Below are positions 1 through 12,500 of a DNA stretch of 64,000 nt, piece after piece (position 1 is the stretch's first letter; each line of letters opens with the position of its first letter). The stretch spans positions 5,740,694 through 5,804,693 of the forward strand of contig OX465119.1 of NCBI GenBank assembly GCA_949987565.1, read 5' to 3'. The notes beneath the pieces were generated by a model. It was not told the origin of the DNA. It saw only the letters and a program-made list of their open reading frames with translations, and searched no databases. This stretch comes from Luidia sarsii (lineage: Eukaryota; Echinodermata; Asteroidea; Paxillosida; Luidiidae). A program made the position numbers and the translations under genes.

Positions 1-1900
1 CTAATTTGGGCAATTAGAAGGTATTTTAAGGGCTGTGGGATGTAGTTTCAAAAATACCCAACATCAACCCCCTCCCCAACATCTCCCTAGCAACCCAAGG
101 GGACTCAGCAATACCATCCACCTGTTGAAAGAGCCCAGAGGTCATGCCACATCAACCAGAAGTCAACTTACAGTGATGGCAGCCAACAAGCTCCGCCCAC
201 CCCCGACCCCCCTTTTACCACTTTAAGGGGCAGGGTGGTCAGTTTGAGTCAGAAAGTGTTGTGAGGATGACCCATGCATTTCCCTTACCCAAGTCAATTG
301 CAAAATAAGACTCAATATTAATGTGTGGTAATTGATAATGTGAGGAAAGTAAAACCTCCCCCCCCCCTCTCGGCCCCCTGTATTTTGACACCTCTTTGAC
401 ACCTCTTTGACACTCTGTGCCCCCTCCTGTTGATTAATTACACAGTTTGTAATGTCGCGATTACTGTAACATCAAAATTATGACACAAGAACAACTAATT
501 AAGGGGGAATTTAGATGAAACTTATGACTTGTCCCTATAGTGTACACATTGTTATGCAGTGGTTTCTCATGCCAGACTATGCACAAAGGCATGGGCACCC
601 ACCCATCACATTTTCAATCATTGCGGACAAACGCAATACTTTTTTTCAATTTTTTTTTCACATGTTGCATCAGTACCATCTTTGCCACATTTTAAGCCCA
701 ATTTTGTGATCCAACTCTAAAGTTTAGCCCCCTTATAGGGTGCAGCACACAAAATCCATCCAAGATGGCTCCGCCGAGCTGATTATCATAAAGTGTGTAC
801 CCACAACTTTTTTTAATAAGGGGTCTTTGGAGGCTAATTAACTGATACATTGTAGAACAAGTGAAGCTTAAGACAACCTGGGGGTTCGCTCTTCAATTTG
901 GTATGAAATTTGGACCATATCTGGCTTTAAATGTGGCCCTTTTTGGCTGCGGAAGTGGAGGGGTCCATCTCAAAATCCTTGCAGAAATTCGGCTTGGACG
1001 ACTAGACATTTTGGGGGTGTTTTTTCTGGGGGTAATTAGCAAAAAATCTAATCGGCTAAGGGCACTAAAATTGAAAAGAATCTGAGAGATGAAGGTCCAA
1101 ACTACAATTTTAAGTATAGCTACAAGAACTGAGAGACTTTTGGGCATGGGATAATTGGCTTTGAAAGTGAGTGTTTTTGTACAGTGTTCAATGGGAGCTC
1201 TATTTAGTGTTCTGCACCCTGGTAAGAAAGCAACTAGGTAAAGGGCGCCCTCAAATAACAATTTCAAGCTGTCAACACTGGTTCGTGCAGTGTACTGCAC
1301 GTACATGTACATGTACTGTACTGTACGTTTATGTATTACGTGTAGCAATATTATACATGTAGATATGGAGAGCCATTTATTTATTTATTTATTTATTTCA
1401 TTGTTCGGGATACATGTACAGCATTCACATCACAGCACACAAGTAAGAATAAAGTTGAAAATAGAAATAAATCAATCAATAAAAAAAAGAAAAACAAACA
1501 AACAACAACAGCAACAATGACAGAAACAACATCCAATTAACTCCCGCAGGATTGCCCAAAAGAAACTAGTTTCTGTCACGGGGCTCTCCAAACTAATTAG
1601 ATGACAGAATACAAAACAAATATAAAATACATATATGTATATGGAAAAAGAACTAAGTTAATTACAAATATTCCAAATATAGGCCTGCCAATTACCGAAA
1701 TAAATAATAAATCTTTAAAAAGATAGAGATTTCATTATAATAACGACTATTAAATATGTATTTAAAATATATATATATAAAAGGTAAAATTGTTATATAA
1801 ATAGAAATAAATAGATAAATAAAAATACATATAACAATAATATTAAAAAAAATAGATAACAGATCAATTGCAAAAGGGGCTATGTGTCTTCTAAAAGGAT
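1..1900. other. Intergenic, no gene recognised
   Basis: No exon-like conserved reading frame was recognised here. It holds short homopolymer runs, a TTTA-rich patch near 1375-1400 and an A/T-rich, A-rich tract at 1440-1870. Open frames in this stretch look like chance frames with no family resemblance. Confidence 0.6.
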
Positions 1901-1904
1901 TTTT

Positions 1905-3015
1905 AGATGGGGTCTTGGAAGAGAAGGTGATCACGTAGGGCATTGAGGAAAAATTGAGAAGAAGGTTCAAGACAAAGTTCACGAATATCACTTGAAAGAG
2001 AGTTTAAAAATCTGGGGAAAGGGTTAAACGATAAGAATTTTGCACAGTTTGTTCGGTTGTATAGATGTTTGAAGTGAAGACGAAGTTCCTGTTGTTTGGC
2101 TGAGGGAGAAAAGAAGAAGGGATGATGTTGTGTTTATAGAGACATTTAACCACAAAAGAAACACTCAAATAAATCAGTCTATTGTAGAGAGGAGGTAAAT
2201 TAAGTTTTTGCAGGCGTTCTTCATAAGAGATTGAAGTAGCAACATTATATGGAAGGCATGATTTTGTGAAGCAAGGTTGAATGTTTCAAGACACTGGATT
2301 TTTTTTTGGTGAGGTAGCCATACTGGTGATGCATATTCTAGAACAGGTCTGCAAAGGGAGGAAAATAATTTTAGTAGAACTTTACCATTTCTGGATTTAA
2401 CTGTTCTGCGAATGAAACCAGCTATATAGTTTGGAGCATTTGGCACGGATCATATTTATATGGTTATTCCAGGTAAGGTCATTGGAAATGATGACACCAA
2501 GGTATTTGCAGGAAATTACAACCTTTAGGGGGACAGAGTCAGAAAGAAAGTATGGAGTTGAGTTTTGTTTCCTTGAGCGGTTTATGAACATAGCTTTACA
2601 TTTATCTGAGTTTAACTGCATATGGTTCTCTGCACACCACTCCTTTATCGAGTTGAGATCATACTGTAAAACAACACTATCATCTGGACAATTAATTATT
2701 TTGTACAAGACAGTATCATCTGCGTATTGCGGCAGAGGCGACTTAACACGGTTTGGCAGGTCGGCTGTAAAGAGATTGAAGAGTATAGCGCCGAGAACAG
2801 AGCCTTGAGGTACACCTGAAGTCACCGGTACCCAGTCAGAATTAGTCCCTGAAAAAAGTACACGTCGATGTCTGCTGTAAAGGAAATTGCTGATCCAGGA
2901 GAGTAGATTTCCGCAGATGCCGTATCTGTGTAGTTTGGTTAGAAGTATTGAATGCTCACATCTGTCAAATGCTTTTGACAAGTCAAGGAAGATTGCGTCA
3001 ATCCTTTTGCCGTTG
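1905..3015 (-). pseudogene. Non-LTR retrotransposon (LINE) reverse transcriptase, 5'-truncated and frameshifted
   Basis: Read on the minus strand this is the palm/thumb half of a LINE reverse transcriptase. From about 3015 down, the frame gives LSKAFDRCEHSILLTKL, then GVPQGSVLGAILFNLF, then the catalytic box YADD, then CKYLGVIISNDLTWNNHI. After a frame change near 2430 it continues with LCRPVLEYASPVWLP and the usual C-terminal Leu/Arg-rich tail as far as about 1905. This order is typical of CR1/Jockey-like RTs. There is no endonuclease domain, the 5' end stops abruptly at about 3015 (5' truncation is normal for LINEs), and the copy is broken by at least one frameshift, so it is dead. The clade assignment within LINEs is uncertain. 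Confidence 0.88.
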
Positions 3016-3739
3016 TAAAATGTATTATTTACGTATATTATTTTTTACGTATATTATTATTAGTAGAGATATCCCTAGTATTTACTTTTTACAGAAATTC
3101 ATCGGGAGATATCTTTAAATGAATTAAAGATATATCCAAATGACACAAGCAACTCGACGGTCATTTTGTTTTAGACAATGTCTAAGTTGTTGCGTGTCTA
3201 ATACTACAGTAATAAATGTTAAAAGGGCTCTCCATATACAGCTACATGTACATGCATGTACATGTACATTTTGTACATGTACATGTATACATGGTGTACT
3301 CGCCCAGGACGTTCGTGGCCTTCGTGCACCTGTTACTTTTGACTGTTTGTGTTACTGTTACTAGTGTTAGTGTTACTAGTACTGACTACTGTACTCGTAG
3401 TCGTAGTCGTACGAAGTTACGAAGGTCTGTTCATCAATTTGATGTAACCGCCGAACAGCAAGCAGGAACCGGATGTAAACTAAATGTAGGCTACCAAGTA
3501 CCTTTCTCAGATATTTCAACTGTCATAATCAGAATTATTAATATTAATTATTATATTCTTGGTAACAGGTCAACTCGTATATCTTGGTAAACCTTCATTT
3601 ATTTATAATAAATTATATTCTTAACCAGTTGACCAGCCAGAGTTGGGGATGGAAAATCCTGATTCTAGTCGTCCTACGACAATCAAAATCAGAAATTCTT
3701 TAAAAGGGATTAATTGCATTTACACAATTACAGTTACAC
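3016..3739. other. Intergenic, short repeats only
   Basis: A/T-rich sequence with a run of ACATGTACATG palindromes at 3240-3295. No gene or conserved frame was recognised. Confidence 0.5.
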
Positions 3740-4795
3740 TTCTGCTACTACAGTATCCTCCAATAACCGGTTTTCGACGATATAAGGACCTTTCTTCAAA
3801 CTGAACAGAGTGGACGAAAGTTCCACACTAAAAGAGGTCCCAGTCACTTTCTCCACACCACAGACTATTAGAATAATCATAGAGAAGGTTGATCAAGCCT
3901 GTCACTTCCGTAAGATTACCCGGTTTTGTTGACGTCCGCGGCGCTCCGCGCAGTAAGCATCGTCACCTATTTTCGTCAGTGGTGTTTAGTAAGGTGTCCC
4001 AGTGCAGCTAAACGCAAAATAAATTCTTAAAATAACTCAAAATGCTGTGTGGCACTGTAAAATTCTTCCCTGTATGTTTTTTTGTGTTCATCTTTGTTTT
4101 TGTTTTTCCACACTGCTTCTAACACTTTCCTCAAATCATTCATAATTTATGCTTAAAACGTATTGGTCTGGTCGATGTCTTCTTTTGTGACGTTTAAAAA
4201 AAACTCCATAATCCTCTTTCTCACTGCTTCTTCAGTTATGACCTTTCCCAATATCACTCCAGAGACACATTTCCTCCTTCTTGGTACTTTCTCTAGCTGC
4301 CCTTTTATTTTTTTCATTAAAAAAAAAAAGCCTATTGGGCCATGTTACTTTTTGTCTTTAATTAATAATAAAAAATAAATTTCAAAAAATATATCAGCGA
4401 GACGCCCTATAGGAGGCTCCATAGTTTTTACCCAGAACGGACTGCCTCAAGTTGCGTGATATATTTTTTTTCTACGGATGTTGGGGTTTGTTATGGTACA
4501 CTCAGATTTTTTTTAGGACCAACAATAAAGAAAACTGGAGCTTCGAAGCAACTGCCAATTTTGTACCTAGGAAAATTGACCCCAAAAGAGCAACTTTTTG
4601 AATCACACGAGTTTGGCCTACTGGAAAAGCCTTAAATTTCCACATTTTCGGTGACGGACAAGAGCAGGAAACCAACTGTTAGATACGAAGTCTGAGATCG
4701 TTATACGGAGTTGTTTTCATAGTGCGATGTGAGTTAGAAGGCTAAGCGTCGAAAACGTGTAGCGTCGAAAACGGGGGTTCCCACGATACTAGCTG
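3740..4795. repeat. Dispersed coding-like repeat, copy 1, split by about 580 bp
   Basis: Positions 3740-3930 and 4513-4795 together match, in inverted orientation, the contiguous block at 46930-47395. The 3.8 kb part reads VDESSTLKEVPVTF and then RIIIEKVDQACH before going out of frame. The 4.5 kb part carries the equivalent of NKENWSFEATANFVPRKID. The two parts are separated by about 580 bp absent from the other copy. The sequence at the break resembles splice signals: GTAAG near 3910 and a T-run ending in AG at 4513. I do not recognise the protein. It could be an exon pair captured by a transposon or an old segmental duplication. Confidence 0.6.
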
Positions 4796-4796
4796 T

Positions 4797-4907
4797 AGTC
4801 CGAGTAACTTGGACCCTTCTTTATCAAATTTGAGATTTTCAAAATTTCAAAATTCGATAAAAAAAAGGGTGACTTGTCGGGTCCAAGTTACTCCTCCATG
4901 CTCGGAC
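4797..4907. repeat. Foldback MITE with GTCCGAGTAACTTGGACCC arms
   Basis: The sequence starts with GTCCGAGTAACTTGGACCC and ends with GGTCCAAGTTACTC and GCTCGGAC. The arms pair around an A/T-rich centre. Related copies are at 46320-46390, 47717-47815 and 47832-47926. Confidence 0.65.
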
Positions 4908-4929
4908 TATACTGGTACATGGTAGGTAC

Positions 4930-5400
4930 TAGGTAGTGCTTAGACTACTACTACTACTAGTACTACTACTAGTACTACGGCTAGTACTACCAGTGTTGTA
5001 TGTAGTACTGTAGTACTAGTAGTAGTACTAGTAGTCACTAGTACTAACTAGTACTACTAGTACTAGTACTACTACAAAGTACTAGTAGTAGTAGTAGTAC
5101 TGTAGTCTGATAGTAGTACAGTACCCATGGAAGAAAAAAGTACTGAGTAGTAAGTACTAGTACTACTAGTACTAGTACTAGTACTACTAGTACTAGTACT
5201 AGTAGTAGTACTAGTACTACTAGTAGTTAGTACTAGTACTAGTAGTAGTACTAGTAGTAGTACTACTACTAGTAGTAGTACTAGTACTCAGTAGTGGTAC
5301 TATTAGTAATATTACTAGTACTAGTACTAGTACTAGTAGTAGTACTACTACTAGTAGTAGTACTACTACTAGTACTAGTACTAGTAGTAGTACTAACATG
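4930..5400. repeat. CTA/TAG (ACTAGT-rich) microsatellite
   Basis: About 470 bp of nearly pure CTA/TAG trinucleotides organised as ACTAGT and AGTACT palindromes, with a short unrelated interruption near 5125-5145. The array is self-complementary, so both strands look alike. A smaller version at 46232-46280 sits beside the same MITE family. Confidence 0.9.
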
Positions 5401-5580
5401 TAGCTATTTACAGCAACTTTACTCTGACTTTAGCCCTTTCACTTTCAGTTTCACTCCTGTATTAACATTTTTGGATTACGATTGAAACTCCAAATAAAAA
5501 AAGAGTCAAACTGGTAAAAGTTTAGGCTAAAGTTACATAGCTACATGTAGGTGGTTAAGGTACTTGAGTAGTACTATACT

Positions 5581-6119
5581 AATAAACCTTTTCGACGTTC
5601 ACAAAGCATCATGGGTATAGATGACAAACTCTTTTTATCGCACAACTCTATGGCAAAGCACTCAAGTTCGTAATTTTGTTTTTTTCTCCAAAAACTAGGA
5701 ATGAAACTCACAGAATGTCCGTCTTGATACCAGCAACAAAATATATTTTTTGTTGAAACGTTAAGTAGGTAGTTTCAGAGAAATTAGTGGGGATTCTACC
5801 GGTAGCGGTGCGCTGTGTACGCATATGCGCGCAGCTGCATGCATGCACCGTGTTTGCCATCCGATTCAGTCACCAAGGGGATTTCCACTGATTTCTCCGA
5901 AACTACCCACTGAACGTTTCAACAAAAAATATATATTGTTGCTGGAATCTAGACAAACATTCTGTGTGAGTTTCATTTCTTAACTCCAGAGTCCAGATCT
6001 ATTTTTTTTTAACAATTCACCTACTTACGTCCTTTGCCATAGAGTTGTGCGATAAAAATACAGCGAGTTTGTCATCTATATATATCCATGATGCTTTGCG
6101 AACGTCGAAAAGGTTTATT
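5581..6119. mobile_element. Foldback MITE, about 540 bp
   Basis: Both ends carry the same inverted arm: AATAAACCTTTTCGACGTTC on the left and its reverse complement on the right. Complementarity runs inward (CATCATGG...GATGACAAACTC, then TCTATGGCAAAG) and again near the centre. The possible target duplication is only 3 bp (ACT at 5578-5580 and 6120-6122), so the superfamily is unclear. No coding frame is present. Confidence 0.8.
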
Positions 6120-6289
6120 ACTATTAAGTACTTAGCACTAGTACAGTGTACACTAGTTTAAGTTGTACTGTAGTTGTACCATAAGCGTACATCATGCATC
6201 CACCCAGCGATCAGAGACCTCTATCGACTGTGAGGATGAGGGTTACGACTCATGGTCACCGCAAACAGTCTGTGTAGCTAAACTACTGT

Positions 6290-6405
6290 ACTGAAAGAAC
6301 CGGAGGAACTCGACGTTTCGAACAGTATACTCTGCTCGTCTTCAGGAGAAGACTAGCAGAGTACACTGTTCGAACGTCGAGTTCCTCCGGTTCTTTTCAG
6401 AACGA
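6290..6405. repeat. Hairpin repeat with CGACGTTTCGAACAGT arms
   Basis: A near-perfect inverted repeat: GAACCGGAGGAACTCGACG on the left and CGTCGAGTTCCTCCGGTTC on the right, around a CTCGTCTTCAGGAGAAGAC centre. The same sequence recurs in single orientation at 54830-54900. It is followed by an ATGGTGTCTCCGCAAACC end of the GGTTTGCGGTGACACC MITE family. Confidence 0.7.
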
Positions 6406-6534
6406 CACTTACTCACAAAAGAGAATTTACATGGTGTCTCCGCAAACCTATTTATACTAATATCCAAACTACTTTGCAGTGCAGGGCTAGACGATGACTG
6501 ATGCTACTTCCATGCAGTTGAGCTAGCGCCCTCT

Positions 6535-9500
6535 ATGTTCCGCAAGAAGAAGAAAGAACGGTCCGACCCCAAAGAGGCAGCTATTGTGGCTGCCTTGCAA
6601 GCAGCTCTCACCAGTGACACCAAACCAGAAGCCAAGCGTAGTCGTGAGTCAGCCGTGCAAACCTCTCATATTGATGTTTACTCAGCTAACAATCACTCAG
6701 AGGTAATTCCAAACAATATTAATGTCACCCTCAATTGTTCTTGTCTTTTCAGGTGGAGATTCTGACAATTTTTTCCAAACTTTTGGGATAATACAACATT
6801 GGTCAAGGTCAAAGAATAACATTCAATACATTGTCTGATCCAACATATGCATGAAATTGCACACCTGTGAAAATTTCAGCTCAATCCACCAACCGAGTCT
6901 CAAGAAACTAGTGAAAAAACACCTTATTTATTTTGCGAAAATGCAGCGTTCAATGAATTGTTCCAAAAAATTGTACCAGTAGGGGGTGAGACGTAAACTA
7001 TTTCTTTACTCTTTTCTCCAAAACCACAGCATTTTAGACAGACATATTTCAGTGCGAGGTTTCTACTATAGGCCTAACCATCTTCAAACTGAATAAGTTT
7101 CATGTAAATCTGTGAAAATTCCTGTTTTTCGATCTTACCAATGTTGTGTAGGGGCTTTAAATGATGTGAACAATGCACGTGTATATGTCATGTGTGGGTT
7201 ATTAACCACAACATTACAAAACATATTCTAAACTAAATTTGCATGGTGAGGTACATGTAAGTCAGCAGATCAGGATGAATAAGTTCAGTGAGTAGACAAG
7301 ATGGACCTGTCACATTACAGTCATTGATGGCATGACCATGAGTCTGGATTTCACCACATGGACACTCAGGGTGATTTACTAAAAAAGGTTGCAAACTGCT
7401 TAACACTGACTAAAATGCATCCCTGACATTTCATTCCTAGCGGGACCTTTCTCATTCTGCCTTTGAGAAAGGTCCTGCTACTGCTAGGATCGAAACATCA
7501 GGCTGACTTCATCCTTTTAACTCAGAGACAAAGGTTAGAGTCTGTGATACCCCACTTTTTCAAGCTCACTGCAATTTGACCCGCATACGAGAGTAGTCTG
7601 TTCAGCAGCATGCAGGGCTTTCTGGAAAAGTTGTTACCAGGAATAAGACTCAGTACAATTTCAGAATCCTGTGCATGTGGTGAAATCCAGACTTATGATC
7701 CTGCCACCAATGACTGTGAAGTGACAAATTTGCACTGTCCAGTGTCCACTCACTGAACTTGATCATCCTGATCTGGTGACTCACCAACTACCAGTTTGGA
7801 ATATATTTGTTGATGTGTTTTACATACAAAAACATACTAGTAAGTACATTACTGTCTTGGATTCGCCAGTGGATTTTATCTTGTCATTCTTGAGCAAAGT
7901 CCCGGTAGGTTGGCTGAACAAGTAGAATGGGAATAAGGCTTAAAGGGTCTCTGCAATAAAGATGACAGTCGAGCTCATTTCCTCCTGTCATCTAGGGATC
8001 TGAAGTGTACAAACATATTGGCAAACGTCTTTTTCTTAATAGAGTCAAAAATGTGTCATCTATCAGTTAAGAATATCCTGATAGAAATGAGGGCGCTATT
8101 GTAAGGTCATGTCAGGAACCCACAGCTCTAAAAAACGTAAGAAAAACATTAACTTTCAAACTACAAATTAATCTAGAAAACCTTCACTAAATGGTTATAA
8201 AGCATACATTTTGGCAGTTAATCAACAGGTTTACAGGAATAGATCTGACAGGAAAAACCAGAAATTTTCAGAAACTTTTGTACACAACCAATTGGGTTTC
8301 TGTTGCATAGATGATGATATCACAAATTTGCTCATGAATATTGAAACTCTCATAGATTAGCAAAAAAACTGAAAAACAACGATTGTGAAAAACAGTCTGA
8401 TTGTTAGCAACATTGCAAAATAGTTCTGAGGAATAGATTTAAAGGCCCAATACAACATTTGGAAGATCGGGAACGTCGATGTCCACAGATTTCATGCTAA
8501 TTTACACAATTTTTAGATGGTCATGATAGAATCCTCATGTTAAAATTTTAAGGTCTGGGATACTGTTCTTTTCCAGAAATCTTCACTCAAACATTGACAA
8601 ATAGTTTATTACTTGTGAGTAATAAACTGTTTCTGACACTACAGAACGATGCGTAAACCGTGATCAATTTTTTTTCTTTCATTTTTCGATTTTCTCGTAT
8701 TACCATTTTGACCTTTACCAATGTTGATAAAATGACTATTGCAGCAGCCCTTTAAGTCACGCTTTACTTAACTCACTTCCACCCTTATCATTTGCTTTTC
8801 TGCTCACAGGAGAACTCCAGCATGGTGCATGGAAGCCAGCCAGGAAGTCATATGGTCATGAACAATGTGCTCTACAATGACCCAATCTCAGGATTACTCA
8901 GTAAGCATCACACTACCCAGGCATGCTAGTCAATTAATGTTGAAGGGCATAGTGAAATGCATTGATATTGTGAACAGGGTGCAGCTGCAAAATGCTACCA
9001 TGTATTCCAATCCTTTGTTTGGTTGAAACAGTGTTTTAAAAAGCTGCATGTACTTTACTTTTGTGTGATCCTCAAATTGCTGAAGCCTGGAATTCAGAAG
9101 CTGGTTTTTGCATCTGAATTTAAACAGTAGATATGTGATGCTTCCTTATCATGCTAATGTCTTTGACAGTCCCTGACCCCCTTCTGGTGTTTTATGCTAA
9201 CAGCAGTCTATAGTTAAGCCATTTTCAACGTGTGATTGTCAAAACTTTTCTTGCCAAAAATGTGTGATCTGAATGTTGCTTTGTTTTCCCAATTTTCTTT
9301 GCCAGTTTTCAATTGAATTATCTTTTGTTTGTTTGCAAGTCACATGGTCTCACAGATTAACATTCAACTTTTTTTTCTTTAAATTTTTTTATTTTACCAT
9401 TTAAGCACATTAAAAAAGATAAATTTGTTAAAGTTTACTTTTACATTTTTGGGGGGAAATAGCAAAGGAAATTTGACTGCTGCAGTTTTTGGACCCAGGC

Positions 9501-12500
9501 ATCTGGTATAATGTACTTGTTCTGTTCCCACCTGCACTACCCAGCCATTAGGCATGGTTAGGTTCCCATACAGTCAGCTGTCAGGACGGGGCACCAGGGA
9601 GAAGCATTCAACCATTAAAGAAGAATGAAATCCAGAGAAACATGTTGGCTTATCTGATTGGGTGTTAAAAACAACCTACAATCACCTATGTGCTACTCAT
9701 CTACGAGTTTCATAAAGAGGGAAAAATCATGGAATTCAAATTGTCAAATTCGCGTTCCCGCAAACCGCCATCTTTTCGAATGGCCCGCCAGTCACTGCGG
9801 GGGGTATGACATAATGACGGACAACTCCCACATGGGCTTGGACAGATGTACCCCTACTACATGTACAGTACATGTATATACCACGTGCAGTTAAACACTC
9901 GCGAGCTGAATGATGGTGTACTGCCTGGCTTCTGGATGTCAAAATACCAACGGGATAAAGCTGGGGAAATCTTTCCATGCAGTTCCCAACAAGGACAAGA
10001 GACCCGAGTTGTTTAGGAAGTGGGCTACGGCCATCAAATTTGAGAAATTTCTCAAAGTCGGCTACAAATACAGTCGAATGACGTGATTTGTAGCGATCAC
10101 TTCACCGAGGAGGATTAATTGGGAGGAGGATTGCTGGCCAAACTCACCGGCTCGAAGCCAAGAAAAACATTGAAGGAACATGCCTCAACTTTGATGGCCA
10201 CAGCCCACTTCCTAAACAACTCAGGTCTCTTGTTCTTGTTGGGAACTATACATGGAAAGATTTCCCCAGCTTTTTCCCGCTGACATTTTGACATCCAAAA
10301 GCCTGGCAGTACACCATCGTTTAGCATACAAACTGCACGCAGTATAGAAAGGGGTACATCCGTCCGGGCCCATGCGGGAGTTTTCCATTGCGATGTCATA
10401 CCCCCCGCAGTGACTGGCGGGCCATTCAAAATGATGGCGATTTGCGTGAACACGAATTCTACCACCGAATTCCATGATTTTTCCCTCTTTATGAAACTCG
10501 TAGGTGAGGAGCACATATTGTAGGTTGTTTTTAACGTCCAAGCCAACATTTTTCTCTGGGTTTCATTCTTCTTTAACTGCTGTAATGGTTAAATGCCTCT
10601 GACTGGTGCTCACATCCGCTTATTAAAGATGACTGACTACAGTATTTGGATGCCGCTACATAAGGGGCTTGGCAGCTCAGGTGGTTAGAGGGCTGGTATG
10701 TGTACATGTGTGTATGTTACACCAGATGACTCAGACTGTTCAAGTCACACCTCCATTTTCATTGAGCTGCAAGCAACAATTAGATGGAGTAATAAGTTTG
10801 CGGTGACACCATGCAAAGTTCTCTTTTGTGAGTATGTGTGGTTCTGAAAAGAACCGGTGTTTATTTCCTAAACCACACACACTACTCACAACTTAGCATG
10901 ATGTCACCGCAAACCTATTACTCCTGCTATTCTCACAAAGAAAAATCTCATTTAACAATTAGGTGTAAACCAGGTTACAACTGTGATCCCATTCAATTGT
11001 TCTTCACTATTCTCCACTAAAGTGAAAATCGAAGCCGGTTTGCCTTCCCTTTGTTTGAAATCCACATTCTAATTAAAAGTTAAGGCAGTGGAATTGATGT
11101 TGTTGCTTTGCTTCTATAGGCCAGCATATGTCTGTCGAGCTGAATGTGGACTTCTCAGTACGCTACGTCGGTATGATTCATAATGTACAAGGTCTTCAAC
11201 ATTCTGAAGAGGATGAGGTAGATTTGATCAATGCCCTTGATCAGGCGCAGGTAAGTCCACTCTGATTAGCACCTTTCTGAGGCAGCACTCCCATTGAACT
11301 TTTTTGGGTGTCAAACTACTGTGACCTTGCTGAAGAATGACCGAATTCAATCTAATGGGAACACAGGGTAGACTTACATCTCTAATTCAAAGAGGTTTTG
11401 CCCTTACTCGACGCATATCTATAACATCTCTAAGTGATCAAGGCCTTGATGTCAAACTATTGGGTTAAAAGTCCAGTGCAACAAAGGTCGAAAGAAGACC
11501 AAAATTTGTACGCTAACCATTAAACATAACCCAAATATAACCAACCTGTGAGAGATGAACAGATTCAGCTTGATTTTTGAATAGCGCCCTCAGGCCTCAT
11601 GAGTTTTTAACCTAGTAGGGACGACTTTTCTTGGTGTATTTCTAATGGTTTAACACACATGCTGAGGTAATCTTTTGACTTTTACCAATGTTGTATTGGG
11701 CCTTTATCATACAAATGCGCTTACCACCCGAGCTATCCAACGGCCTTTTCAAAAACTCAACTATCATTGCCAGGGTGGGGGCACCAGTCAGAAGCATTTA
11801 ACCATTAACTGCCGTCTGCCGTACATCTCCAGGGATCACATGCCTGTTTTTATTCAGATACATGTACCTTTCACAGATACTGCTTTCATTCAGATATTTG
11901 TTGGAAGTTGGGTCATGATCCATGGAGATATGTGGAAGGTAATGGTTAAAGTTTGTTGGTAAAAGTGGGTTAAAAAAGAGGTCGGGGGTCAAGTCCCAGT
12001 CCAGTCAAAACTTTCTTTGTCATTTTTCAAAATTGTTCAAAAGTTCCCAGTCATTTTTTCTTTTATTTGTTGGAATAAGTATTAATATATCCAATCCTTT
12101 GCCTGCATGTTGGTATCATTGCAGAGGGAAGCACAATTCAAGCATGCAGATCATCAGCAAGACTTAGTGGACCTACATCTGTCCAAGCAGGGCATCAAAA
12201 TCATTGAATCTTTATCTCAATCACATCAGGTAGGTCAAGGGAATGGAACTGAAAAAGCTGACTTAAAAACGTGCAGTCAAAGGTCAGCCTCTGATAACAC
12301 GTGTGCTGTGCATAGTTTTTGCATACACTGTGCACACTACGATCGACCCATGTAGATGACGTGGAGTTGTCCTTGGGTATACATTGTAGAAGACCCATTG
12401 GACAGGAGAGGTTGCCGTATGTTGCTGATTTGAACACCGACATTCTGAGGAACCATAGTGTGTTTCAATATAGGAGGGTTTGCGGTGACACCATAAAGGT

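Noticed and set aside
893..1348. 151-residue open frame, minus strand
   Set aside because: No domain-like pattern, no splice context and poor composition; chance frame.
5294..5485. Val/Leu-rich membrane peptide frame
   Set aside because: Direct translation of the CTA/TAG microsatellite.
10115..10549. Intact THAP-domain host gene
   Set aside because: The frame is interrupted, is mirrored on the other arm and sits between TTAA-flanked transposon ends, so it is a transposon remnant.
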